A DNA stretch of 20,894 bases from NCBI GenBank assembly GCA_003171235.1, contig PMYM01000259.1:2814-23707 (forward strand), written 5' to 3'. Under the pieces are notes generated by a model that made no database searches, was not told the origin of the DNA, and saw only the letters and a program-made list of their open reading frames with translations. Of this stretch, positions 7,290-14,172 are shown one piece after another. The position numbers and the translations under genes were made by a program. The stretch is from Phycisphaerales bacterium (GTDB lineage Bacteria; Planctomycetota; Phycisphaerae; SM23-33). Positions within the stretch are counted from its first letter, which is position 1. Each line of letters starts with the position of its first letter.

Positions 7290-7324
7290 GGTGGCATGGT
7301 CACGCTTTTTTTCGCGTGACCATG
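7290..7324 (+). repeat. Palindromic repeat copy C (11-8-11 hairpin with GGTGGCA flank)
   Basis: Perfect arms CATGGTCACGC (7295-7305) and GCGTGACCATG (7314-7324), an all-pyrimidine 8-nt spacer, and the constant GGTGGCA (7290-7296). Same orientation as copy A. With copy B it brackets the small Cys gene and xerD. Confidence 0.9.
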
Positions 7325-7340
7325 TTTAGCGTTTCCGCAG

Positions 7341-7409
7341 CGTAGGGCGCTTTCGAATAACTGGAACCGGCACGCAGATTTTGCTTCGCAGAATCAGCGG
7401 CGCCCTACG
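7341..7409. repeat. 69-bp segment bounded by 10-bp perfect inverted repeats
   Basis: Ends are CGTAGGGCGC (7341-7350) and GCGCCCTACG (7400-7409). A smaller imperfect hairpin centred near 7384 (TGCttcGCA with GATT/AATC outside) lies within. No open frame. It may be a small palindromic element or a structured transcript end; nothing decides between these. Confidence 0.7.
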
Positions 7410-7418
7410 AAAACAAGA

Positions 7419-7447
7419 AGCCCACGGCTCCCCTGCCGTGGGCTTTT
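7419..7447. terminator. Rho-independent terminator between convergent xerD and alr
   Basis: A 9-bp GC-rich stem GCCCACGGC / GCCGTGGGC (7420-7428, 7435-7443) with a 6-nt loop, followed by TTTT. On the other strand the stem is followed by a T-containing stretch, so it may work in both directions. It lies between the convergent xerD and alanine racemase genes. Confidence 0.75.
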
Positions 7448-7498
7448 CGTTCCCACTTCCCAAGCTTCTCTAGCATTCCCGGACCGACTTGCCTGCAA

Positions 7499-7546
7499 CC
7501 GTGGGCTAATACACAACAAATCAAAGCCAGAATAACCGAATGACCT
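7499..7546 (+). repeat. Diverged copy of one end of the 252-bp palindromic element
   Basis: This stretch aligns by eye with 5862-5908: CCGTGG, CT(A/G)ATACACAACAA, a purine-rich middle, then GAAT(A/T)ACCG. About three quarters of positions match. The hairpin arm that would precede it is missing, so it is a solo, decayed end. Confidence 0.6.
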
Positions 7547-7569
7547 CCAATGCCCACAATCGCCCCCGT

Positions 7570-7593
7570 CACAGGCGAGACGCCCGTGCCACC
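7570..7593 (-). repeat. Short hairpin with TGCCACC flank, downstream of alr
   Basis: Arms 7570-7577 and 7581-7588 (CAC.GGCG / CGCC.GTG, one mismatch) with a 3-nt loop, followed by TGCCACC (7587-7593), which on the minus strand is the constant GGTGGCA seen beside the other palindromes. It ends 4 bp before the alr stop codon. Confidence 0.7.
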
Positions 7594-7597
7594 CGCA

Positions 7598-8710
7598 TCA
7601 GGCCACCGCCTGGCGGGTGATGCGATCTCCCAGCCGGCAGACCACCTCGTAGGGTATGGTGTTGGCCAGGCGGGCCAGGTTCTCCAGGCTGTTGGCGGCG
7701 GCGGGGTCGCTGCTGATGACCACCGCTTCCTCGCCCACCCTCAGCGGCGGCAGGTGGGTGACCTCGATGACCGTCTGGTCCATGCTCACCCGCCCGCGCA
7801 CCGGGCAATCCACGCCCCGCACCTGCATGACCGCCTGGTTGGAGAAGCTGCGGAAATAGCCGTCGGCGTAGCCGATGGGCACCAGGGCCAGGCGGGCGGG
7901 CTTGTCGAATCGGTATGTCCAGCCGTAGCCGCTTTGGGCCCCGGCCGGCACGTCCTTGACCAGCACGATGGGCGCCTTCACGCGCATGGCCGGGCGGAGG
8001 GCCAGCTTGCGTTGCAGCGCCGGGCCAGGCTGAACGCCGTAGAGGGCCAGGCCGGGGCGCACCATCGTCAGGTGGGTCTGGGGCAGGTCCATGGCCGCCG
8101 CCGAATTGGCCGCATGCAGGCAGACCTGCGGATTGCCGCAGTCGGCCAGGGCGCGCCGCAGCCGGTCCAACTGCTCCAGCGTCGGCCGCTTGTCGGGGTC
8201 CTCCGAGCAGGCAAAGTGGGTGTACATGCCGGCCACGCGGATGTTGGGGTTGTCCTGGGCCAGGCGATATAGTTCGGGGAGATTCTCGGGCAGCACGCCG
8301 CTGCGGGTCATGCCGGTGTCGATCTTGATGTGCACCTGTGCCGGCCGGCCGACCCGACCCGCCGCCTCGGCCAGCAGGCCAAGCTCCTGGCGGTGCGTCA
8401 GGCTCAGGAAGATGTTGTACACAATGAGCTGGCCAAGGGCGTCGGCGTCCATGGCCCCCGAGAGGGCGAATTGCAGGATAGGCCGCTGCCAGCCCATCTC
8501 GCGCAGGGTCACGGCCTCGGAGCAACTGGCCACCCCCAGCATGTCGGCCGACCCCCCCATCACCCCCAGCACCTGCCGTATCCCGTGCCCGTAGGCGTTG
8601 GCCTTCACCACCGCGCATAGCCCGACGCCCGGAGAAAGCACCCCGCGCAGCAGATCGATGTTGTGCTGCAAAGCCGAAACGGAAATCTCAGCCCGCACGT
8701 AACCGTCCAT
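7598..8710 (-). CDS. alr: Alanine racemase
   Basis: PLP-dependent fold-type III enzyme interconverting L- and D-alanine in the cytoplasm, supplying D-Ala for peptidoglycan. It has 370 residues, the normal family length. The PLP lysine is Lys36 in AVVKANAYGHG, the barrel pieces RSGVLP, YTHFACSED and VRPGLALYG are present, and the catalytic tyrosine lies in SGYGWTYRF of the C-terminal beta domain, followed by GYADGYFR. ATG 8710 (MDGYVRAEI) is chosen because AGAGGT lies just upstream and earlier residues match nothing. It stands alone on the minus strand, divergent from the truncated peptidase gene, with a palindrome cluster before it. A working Alr implies peptidoglycan synthesis, and D-Ala-containing peptides fit the salvage cluster at the left end. 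Confidence 0.96.
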   Translation of the reverse strand: MDGYVRAEISVSALQHNIDLLRGVLSPGVGLCAVVKANAYGHGIRQVLGVMGGSADMLGVASCSEAVTLREMGWQRPILQFALSGAMDADALGQLIVYNIFLSLTHRQELGLLAEAAGRVGRPAQVHIKIDTGMTRSGVLPENLPELYRLAQDNPNIRVAGMYTHFACSEDPDKRPTLEQLDRLRRALADCGNPQVCLHAANSAAAMDLPQTHLTMVRPGLALYGVQPGPALQRKLALRPAMRVKAPIVLVKDVPAGAQSGYGWTYRFDKPARLALVPIGYADGYFRSFSNQAVMQVRGVDCPVRGRVSMDQTVIEVTHLPPLRVGEEAVVISSDPAAANSLENLARLANTIPYEVVCRLGDRITRQAVA

Positions 8711-8739
8711 GGCGACACCTCTGCGGCATCCGGCCGCAC

Positions 8740-8850
8740 AGTGGCATGGGCCTCTGGCCCATGGGTCCCAGGCCCTCCAGGCCGCAAGGTTTCTTCCAAA
8801 TCCGCGGGCAAGATGCCCGCGGGACTCATGGCCAAGATGGCCATGCCACG
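8740..8850. repeat. Cluster of three palindromes upstream of alr
   Basis: Three hairpins in 110 bp: CATGGGCC/GGCCCATG (8745-8763) preceded by AGTGGCA; CCGCGGGCA/TGCCCGCGG (8802-8822) with loop AGA; CATGGCC/GGCCATG (8827-8845) followed by TGCCACG. The outer two have the GTGGCA-type flank facing outward, so the cluster is itself a loose inverted pair. They occupy the alr 5' region, so they could affect its transcript or simply be inserted repeats. Confidence 0.8.
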
Positions 8851-8873
8851 TTAACCGCCGCGCCCCGGCCCGC

Positions 8874-8903
8874 TTGTGGCCGGGTCCCAGCACCCGTTAG
8901 AAT
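8874..8903 (+). promoter_or_regulatory. Possible promoter for the HEXXH peptidase gene
   Basis: TTGTGG (8874-8879), 18-nt spacer, TAGAAT (8898-8903). Transcription would begin near 8910, leaving a short leader that contains GGAAGGG just before ATG 8926. The -35 match is weak. Confidence 0.35.
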
Positions 8904-8925
8904 ACCATACGGAAGGGAAAATGCC

Positions 8926-9558
8926 ATGACCTGTAAGATCGCGTTGGCCTTTTCGGCCGTCGCCCTGCTGCTCCGCCTGGCCGGCGCCGCCCCGGCCGAC
9001 ATGCCCTCCTACGACAGCCCCTACTACGTCATCTACAGCGACCTGGACACGGACACCGTGCGTGAGGCCGCCATCCGCGTGACGGCCATGGCCGAGGAAT
9101 ACCACCAGCGCACGGCGGGCTTCGCCGGGACCATCAAGAAGAAGCTGCCCTTCTATCTTTTCAGCAAGAGCGAGGATTACTACAAGGCCGGCGGCCTGAT
9201 CGGCTCGACCGGCATGTTCACCGGCCAGAAGCTCATGGCCATCTCCGCCCCCGGGCGCGGCGAGCGGAACTGGCACGTCGTTCAGCACGAGGGCTTCCAC
9301 CAGTTCGTGCAGGCCGTCATCGGCGGCAACATGCCCATCTGGATCAACGAGGGCCTGGCCGAGTATTTCGGGGAGGCCGTCTTCACCGGCGACGGCTTCG
9401 TCACCGGCCTGGTTCCCCCCGACCGCCTGGCCCGGCTGCAAAAGGCCATCCGCGACAACAAGACCCGCCCGCTTCGCCTATCTCCGCGAACCCCGTTGGA
9501 AAGCCCGCCTCAAATGCTTATCTTAGGACCATTGGTGACTGTCCCGAATTTCCTCTAA
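8926..9558 (+). CDS. Secreted HEXXH metallopeptidase-like protein (DUF1570 type), C-terminally truncated
   Basis: A 210-residue reading frame with a signal peptide (residues 1-24, ending GAAPAD) and a gluzincin-like zinc site: His121-Glu-Gly-Phe-His125 followed by WINEGLAEYF (Glu142). This layout resembles DUF1570 proteins of Planctomycetes. The first about 180 residues look natural; after NKTRPL the remaining 29 lose family character and the frame stops soon after. Full-length relatives continue with a helical domain. In the next frame the same DNA reads FAYLREPRWKARLKC then stop, which looks like the tail of another protein, so a deletion or insertion breakpoint near 9467 is likely. GGAAGGG supports ATG 8926. 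Probably a decayed gene; activity is doubtful. Confidence 0.7.
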   Translation: MTCKIALAFSAVALLLRLAGAAPADMPSYDSPYYVIYSDLDTDTVREAAIRVTAMAEEYHQRTAGFAGTIKKKLPFYLFSKSEDYYKAGGLIGSTGMFTGQKLMAISAPGRGERNWHVVQHEGFHQFVQAVIGGNMPIWINEGLAEYFGEAVFTGDGFVTGLVPPDRLARLQKAIRDNKTRPLRLSPRTPLESPPQMLILGPLVTVPNFL

Positions 9559-9565
9559 TTTCCTC
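9532..9565 (+). repeat. Junction repeat: GGTGACTGTCC motif plus 9-bp direct repeat
   Basis: GGTGACTGTCCCGAA (9532-9546) is followed by AATTTCCTC twice (9547-9555, 9557-9565). It lies exactly between the broken peptidase frame and the stop of the LEPR gene. A related GACTGTCC-GAA word occurs inverted near 13016-13035 on the far side of the LEPR gene. I recall such GGGACAGTC words as parts of REP-like repeats; the link here is tentative. Confidence 0.5.
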
Positions 9566-9569
9566 GTCG

Positions 9570-12500
9570 CTACAGCGCACTGAGCGTGAAAATCCAGGAA
9601 GAGTGAGTGATTATACCATCGTGATAATAATCGCCAAACCCAGGAATCGTCAAGTCTTCCCAAGATCCCAAGGCGGTTTTGCCCGCCAACCACGTTTGTG
9701 GCTGAATGGACGGATCCAAGCTGTTGCTGATGGTCCGGCCGTCGCTGCTCATGTGCATCGCTCCGGCCCCGTTAACGGTGCCAAGTGTCGCCCCGTTGGG
9801 GAAGTTGATGACGAAGCCTTCCCCGGAATCGCTGAGGTTCTTTGGCGGGTCACCCAGAGCCGCCACTGATGGAGAGCTTGCCGAGACAGCCATCTGCGCG
9901 CCGAAGAAGGGATCGCTGCACATCACTCGCTTTATTTCGTATGCACTCGTCCCCAATCCGGTTCCCATCTTTTTCATCCAGATGGTGAGGCGGAACCCCA
10001 CCGTACCGCTCGCCGTCTTCACGTAGTTACCATAAGCATCGTCCCCCCATATTTCGTAGTTCTCGCTGAATATGCCGAAATATGAGATCGTCCCGGGAAT
10101 CGGAGTGAGCGGGAGCGCATCCGACGCCGTGAAGTCGACGGGCTGTATCACGCCTCCCGGCGGCACGGTGATCGGGACTTGCTTGGTTTTCATTCCCGGG
10201 ACGACGACGCTCGCCTGCCACTCGCCCACAGGCACGGACACGTCGACATCCCCGTTGCTGTCCGACGACTTGCGGACACCCGTCCCCAGTTCATCCCATT
10301 TGGCCATGTACAGCGTACTCTGGGCCGGCTGCCCTTCCACCGTGACGGGCACGTGCACCAGGCTCTGGACCTGCTCCGACATGGGGGTGACGTCAGGGCT
10401 GTAGGTGGTCCAGTAACCGTAGGTGGTTTTGCGGACGCGCGTGTTGGGCAGCAGGTTGCCGAACGAGATGGCGTCGCGGGCTACGAAATCTTCGGAGAGA
10501 TCCAGCAGGACTCCGACGCCTAGGGAGGACGCGAGTCCCGGAATCGCGGGGGGGTCCAGGGCGGCGGCGGCCGTAAAGACCGCGACCTTGCCTGCTATCG
10601 CGCCCCCCGCGTGGGCGTTGATCTCTGCCGTGGCCTCCTCCGCGCTCTGGTATGTTGTCTCTGCGCCCGGCAACCCCCCCAGTTTCTGGCTCACCCACCC
10701 GTGGCTGATCGTGTCGGACATCTGCAAACCCACGGTGGACAGCGAGACCATCACGGAAGCCAGTTCGCCCAGCAGTTTCTGTTGGGCCGGCTGGCCCGAC
10801 GGCATCAGGATCGGGGTCAGCCCGTCAACCAGGTACGAGGTGACCACTTCGATCGTCCCGCTCGTGAGAAACTCCGTGATCGTGGGCGACGCATCCCCCA
10901 ACGGGGCCGCGGACGACGCCGTCACGGGACCTTCGCCGACGCCCGTGCCGGTGCCCATCAGGCAGAGGAAGTGCAATTTCGCCGGCTTAGCCGCCGTCAC
11001 GATCGACATCATCCCCAAACCCAACAAAGGGTCAACACTGAGACCTACCCACGCGCCGCTCAGGGGCCCCCCCGTGTTGGCATCCAAGAAGGTAAACGTC
11101 TGTGGAAAACCGCCGAGCGTGAACGTCACGCTACCGGTGGAGTCGAGGACGCCGGTCTGGGTCTGCACGAAGGCGTTCAGTCCGAACCTTGAATCCAGGA
11201 CAGGGTTGACCACCAACTTATTGATGGAAGCCTTGGCGGGCAGCAATCCGGCGTCGATACGGCTGTCGTTGCTCAAGGTTCCGCCGATGTTAACGGACCC
11301 GATTTTGCTTGCGCGTCCGCCCACGGCCACGTCGTTGCTGTCGTTGAAATGCCCGTCCACGGGGTCCAGCCCGGCCCCGATCAGCGATCCGCTGACCTGC
11401 CCGGCCACCTTGAAGCTTCCGATGAAGCCCGCGCCGAAGATGTCCGCCGCTGAACCGGAGCCGCCCAAGTCGGCATCCGTGCCCAGATCGGCGCCGGCGA
11501 GGATCAGGGAATCGGTCAGATTGCCCCCGATACTGACAGCCTTGATGGATTTGGCCGCAAGGCGAACGGTGGCATCGCCTTTCAGCGTGAAGCCGCCGAG
11601 TGCACCGGTGAAGTTCGCAACCCAGTCCGGTCCTGCCGAGCCCGCCAAAACGGAACCCGCGTTGCCGATGACATTCCAGGCGCCGCCGGCAAGTTCGTTT
11701 TTGGCGCTCACGCCGCCGAGGGTCCGGCCCGTAGCCGCGACGCCTGCGCCGCTGAGCTGCAGATTGGCGGCAAGGTCGCCGGGCAGTCCGCGCAATACGT
11801 CGCCCTTGACGGTTAGTTTGCCCAGCGACGGAGAACTGACGCGGTTCGCCGCATCCTCTCCGCCGACCGACTGAGTCCAATCGCTCACGGTGATCGACTT
11901 GATGGGATTTACGGAGTCGATCCGCAGGTCCCTGACCGCACCGGCCTTCAGCGTCAGGGGCGTTCCGGTCCCTTCGATGGCAATACAATGCCCTTCTGCG
12001 ATGTCGCCCAGGGAGATGGACCCGATTGCGCCCGTAGCCGTAATGTCACCCAACAAGTCTAGCGTCTTGCCCGTAATGCTCTTGGCCGAGCCGTTTACGG
12101 TGATGTCGTTAATCTGCGCGCGCCCGTCGCCGCCCTTGGCCTTTACGGTCAAAGCGGAGGTCATGTCGCCGTTCAGGACAATGTCGAACTGTCCCGCGTC
12201 GGGAACTAGTTCGCCGAAGCCGTTGCCGCTGAGCGCAAAAGTCACCGCCGAGCCGTCGGCATCCATGATAATCATTTTCACATTCTTGCGGGATCCGAAC
12301 GTGCCGAACTCATAGGCCAGCGCGGCAGGGCCGTCGGTGGCGGCCACATTGTTGGACGGATCATCGCCAACGATTACATGGCCGGGGTCGATGTCGGCGA
12401 GCACGTAGTAGTTGCCGGCGGGACCGGCCGAGGGAATAACCACCGTAGCGGTGTACGTTTTGGACATCCCAGGGGTTAGACTTACCGCCTGATTCGACAG

Positions 12501-12785
12501 CACCGCCAGCGGCATATCGCCGCTGCCGGGGGTCTTATCGAGATTCGCGTCGGTAGAAAAATAAAGGTCGATCTCGACTTTGCCGATGGCCGGCTGATCG
12601 CCTTGATTCGTAACGACAATGGCAAACTTAACCTTGTCGCCGGGAACAATGGGTTCAGGCAAGGACGCCCCGCTGATGCTGCCCACAAGGTCCGCGTTCA
12701 AAAGAACGCGCGGTTCAAGGGCCTCCAGATTCAAAGAGTTCCTCGACATTGCCTCAACCACAACTTTGGACCTTCGCGTTCTCAT
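9570..12785 (-). CDS. Large secreted LEPR-motif protein with CARDB-like domain and Gly-rich repeats
   Basis: A 1071-residue exported protein of unknown function. Residues 23-29 are LEPRVLL, the N-terminal motif that marks large secreted proteins of Planctomycetes. Residues about 33-140 resemble a CARDB/Ig-like domain (VTNQGDQPAIGKVEIDLYFS, then YYVLADIDP). Residues about 150-515 are Gly/Ser/Ala-rich repeats with strand-turn patterns such as SIGGNLTDS and NIGGTLSND, probably a right-handed beta-helix. Then come about 550 residues I do not recognise, including a hydrophobic Ala-rich patch and beta-rich modules (YMAKWDELGTGV, VPVGEWQASVVVPGM). No dockerin, PEP-CTERM or anchor is visible at the end. 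AAAGG six nt before ATG 12785 supports the start. The gene looks less GC-rich than its neighbours and sits beside a broken gene and a repeat field, so it may be an insertion. Confidence 0.85.
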   Translation of the reverse strand: MRTRRSKVVVEAMSRNSLNLEALEPRVLLNADLVGSISGASLPEPIVPGDKVKFAIVVTNQGDQPAIGKVEIDLYFSTDANLDKTPGSGDMPLAVLSNQAVSLTPGMSKTYTATVVIPSAGPAGNYYVLADIDPGHVIVGDDPSNNVAATDGPAALAYEFGTFGSRKNVKMIIMDADGSAVTFALSGNGFGELVPDAGQFDIVLNGDMTSALTVKAKGGDGRAQINDITVNGSAKSITGKTLDLLGDITATGAIGSISLGDIAEGHCIAIEGTGTPLTLKAGAVRDLRIDSVNPIKSITVSDWTQSVGGEDAANRVSSPSLGKLTVKGDVLRGLPGDLAANLQLSGAGVAATGRTLGGVSAKNELAGGAWNVIGNAGSVLAGSAGPDWVANFTGALGGFTLKGDATVRLAAKSIKAVSIGGNLTDSLILAGADLGTDADLGGSGSAADIFGAGFIGSFKVAGQVSGSLIGAGLDPVDGHFNDSNDVAVGGRASKIGSVNIGGTLSNDSRIDAGLLPAKASINKLVVNPVLDSRFGLNAFVQTQTGVLDSTGSVTFTLGGFPQTFTFLDANTGGPLSGAWVGLSVDPLLGLGMMSIVTAAKPAKLHFLCLMGTGTGVGEGPVTASSAAPLGDASPTITEFLTSGTIEVVTSYLVDGLTPILMPSGQPAQQKLLGELASVMVSLSTVGLQMSDTISHGWVSQKLGGLPGAETTYQSAEEATAEINAHAGGAIAGKVAVFTAAAALDPPAIPGLASSLGVGVLLDLSEDFVARDAISFGNLLPNTRVRKTTYGYWTTYSPDVTPMSEQVQSLVHVPVTVEGQPAQSTLYMAKWDELGTGVRKSSDSNGDVDVSVPVGEWQASVVVPGMKTKQVPITVPPGGVIQPVDFTASDALPLTPIPGTISYFGIFSENYEIWGDDAYGNYVKTASGTVGFRLTIWMKKMGTGLGTSAYEIKRVMCSDPFFGAQMAVSASSPSVAALGDPPKNLSDSGEGFVINFPNGATLGTVNGAGAMHMSSDGRTISNSLDPSIQPQTWLAGKTALGSWEDLTIPGFGDYYHDGIITHSSWIFTLSAL

Positions 12786-13510
12786 GTTCAGCCTTTCTTA
12801 TCAAACCTGCTCCTGCGAATTCGGCTTCAGAAGACCCTGGGCTCACGGTCCGCTGATTGGTATCCCGCATAAACCGACAGGAAATCTGATTGGGCGTGGG
12901 CAAGCGGCCGGAGCCCGGATAGTCGATCACCTCGATGCTCATGGATGTACTGTGACGCCGGTTCCATCGCCTTGTTGGTCCGAAAAATGGACCCACGATG
13001 CTTGGCGGAGGCTGGATTTCGGACAGTCCCCGGTGCGGATTCATGGATTTGGGGGCGACCCATTGGCCGCAGCCTCCGCTGCAGGCCGTAAGTCACACGC
13101 TGAGAGCAGTATACCCCTGGCCTCGGTGGCGTCAAGTGCCGAGATTACAATAACTTCAGGGCTGTCGCCCCGAAAAACCCCATCCGAGGCCTCTGGGCAA
13201 CTGACAGTTCGTTTCGGGCGGGCATTGAAGAACAGCGTCGGCGCGGGTTACCGCCGGCCGGTGGAACCGAACACGCCACCGCCGCGGGACGGGCCGGGCA
13301 AGAGCCGCGAGCGGCCGAGAGGGCTGGTCCGGCCTGCCGATGGTGTGGTTCTCTGGGGGGTTGTCGCAAGATTGCTTCTGGCGGGTTGTCGCAGGATTGC
13401 GCGTGCAACAATTCGCACGTCCTGCCTCTTCCACGAAGTTCGCCACCTCATCGCGAGTCGGGTCTATTCCGCGCGCGGGTCCAGGCACTCGCTCAGTCGG
13501 TCGCGGGCCG
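12786..13510. other. Non-coding upstream region of the LEPR gene
   Basis: No convincing gene. Open frames are short or low in complexity and do not keep protein-like composition. The stretch 13324-13426 carries sequence repeated near 14050-14115, plus GGTTGTCGCA twice, 25 bp apart (13359 and 13384). No clear promoter for the LEPR gene was found, although the 5' leader ends in a ribosome site. Confidence 0.6.
13324..13426 (+). repeat. Direct repeat pair, left copy (right copy 14050-14115)
   Basis: GGTCC(A/G)GCCTGCCGATGG followed by TGTG(A/G)TTCTC occurs here from 13326 and again from 14050. The right copy then joins directly to GGATTGCGCGTGCAACAA, which in the left copy appears only after an internal 25-bp duplication (13393-13410). 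The two copies bracket the two-hairpin elements and the 78-bp tandem repeats. Confidence 0.65.
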
Positions 13511-13590
13511 CTTACCGGGGGCTCCGCTGCGCACGGCTGCGCCGTGCTTGCTCCACCCCCGGCTAAGCTCTTTCGTCCCTCCGGGACTTG
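13511..13590 (-). repeat. Two-hairpin repeat element, copy 1
   Basis: Read on the minus strand: hairpin GTCCC-GGA-GGGAC (13587-13575), linker GAAAGAGCTTAG, then a long hairpin closed by CCGGGGG (13562-13556) and CCCCCGG (13521-13515) with an inner stem GCACGGC/GCCGTGC, ending GGTAAG. Copies 2 (about 13926) and 3 (about 20815) share this plan with different but still paired bases. Confidence 0.8.
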
Positions 13591-13760
13591 CTTTTCCGGG
13601 CGGATCGATGTGTCCGCAATCGCCCGATATTCAGGTCGGCTGCCTTCTTGGCGTCCCTCCGGGACTTGGTTTTCCGGACGGATCGATGTGTCCGCAATCG
13701 CCCGATATTCAGGTCGGCTAACTTCTTGGCGTCCCTGCGGGACTTGGTTATCTGAACGGG
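13574..13760 (+). repeat. 78-bp tandem repeat, about 2.4 units
   Basis: Units begin at 13574, 13652 and 13730. The first two are nearly identical and the third decays after about 30 bp. Each opens with GTCCCT(C/G)CGGGAC, the small hairpin of the two-hairpin element, so the array looks like reiteration of the edge of copy 1. The length is a multiple of three and one frame is open through it, but composition and surroundings argue against coding. Confidence 0.85.
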
Positions 13761-13923
13761 TTGGCATGACCCAAGACGGAGGAGAGTCTGTAAGGTGGGA
13801 CGAATCGGCCGAAGACCGATGTCCCACCGGAAATGAGTTTCTGGAAGAACGCCGGGAGACCGCCCCCGTGGGCGGCTTCTCCCAACCTACGGCACTGAGT
13901 GAGGGCCTCAATCGACTGGACAA

Positions 13924-14012
13924 TTCAGGCCCAACGGGCCGGAAGAATTTAGCCGGGGGTGTAGCGGCCGTAGCGGAGCGCAGGCCGCGGAGCCCCCGGT
14001 AAGGGCTCTGAA
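13924..14012 (+). repeat. Two-hairpin repeat element, copy 2
   Basis: Small hairpin GGCCC-AAC-GGGCC (13928-13940), linker GGAAGAATTTAG, then CCGGGGG (13953-13959) paired with CCCCCGG (13993-13999), inner stem GCGGCC/GGCCGC, ending GGTAAGGG. TTCAG at 13924 and CTGAA at 14008 may close the whole structure. Opposite in orientation to copy 1, about 400 bp away. Confidence 0.8.
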
Positions 14013-14127
14013 TGAACAGAGGCAGTGCCGTGATTGGCCAAGGGGTTCGGTCCAGCCTGCCGATGGTGTGATTCTCCGGAGGGATTGCGCGTGCAACAAG
14101 TTGCATGCCCTGCAATCCAGGCCTAGA

Positions 14128-14163
14128 CATGGTCACGCGAAAAGAAGCGTGACCATGCCACCC
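14128..14163 (-). repeat. Palindromic repeat copy D (11-8-11 hairpin with GGTGGCA flank)
   Basis: Perfect arms CATGGTCACGC (14128-14138) and GCGTGACCATG (14147-14157), all-purine 8-nt spacer, then TGCCACCC (14156-14163). On the minus strand this is the same arrangement as copies A and C. It ends 9 bp before the stop of the nitrilase-like gene. Confidence 0.9.
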
Positions 14164-14172
14164 ATCTGGGTG

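Noticed and set aside
8711..8893. N-terminal extension of alanine racemase to 8893
   Set aside because: The extension is translated from the palindrome cluster and is low-complexity; ATG 8710 has AGAGGT upstream and the family N-terminus.
10423..11874. 483-residue plus-strand open frame inside the LEPR gene
   Set aside because: Pro/Ser/Ala-rich with no domain; the minus-strand frame has the LEPR motif, ribosome site and sensible repeats.
13574..13760. Possible CRISPR array
   Set aside because: The units are 78-bp direct tandem copies with no unique spacers, and no cas genes are nearby.
13156..14136. Open frames on both strands in the 13.1-14.1 kb repeat field
   Set aside because: They are open through tandem repeats and hairpins, with Arg/Pro/Ser-rich products and no family resemblance; repeat structure explains the openness.
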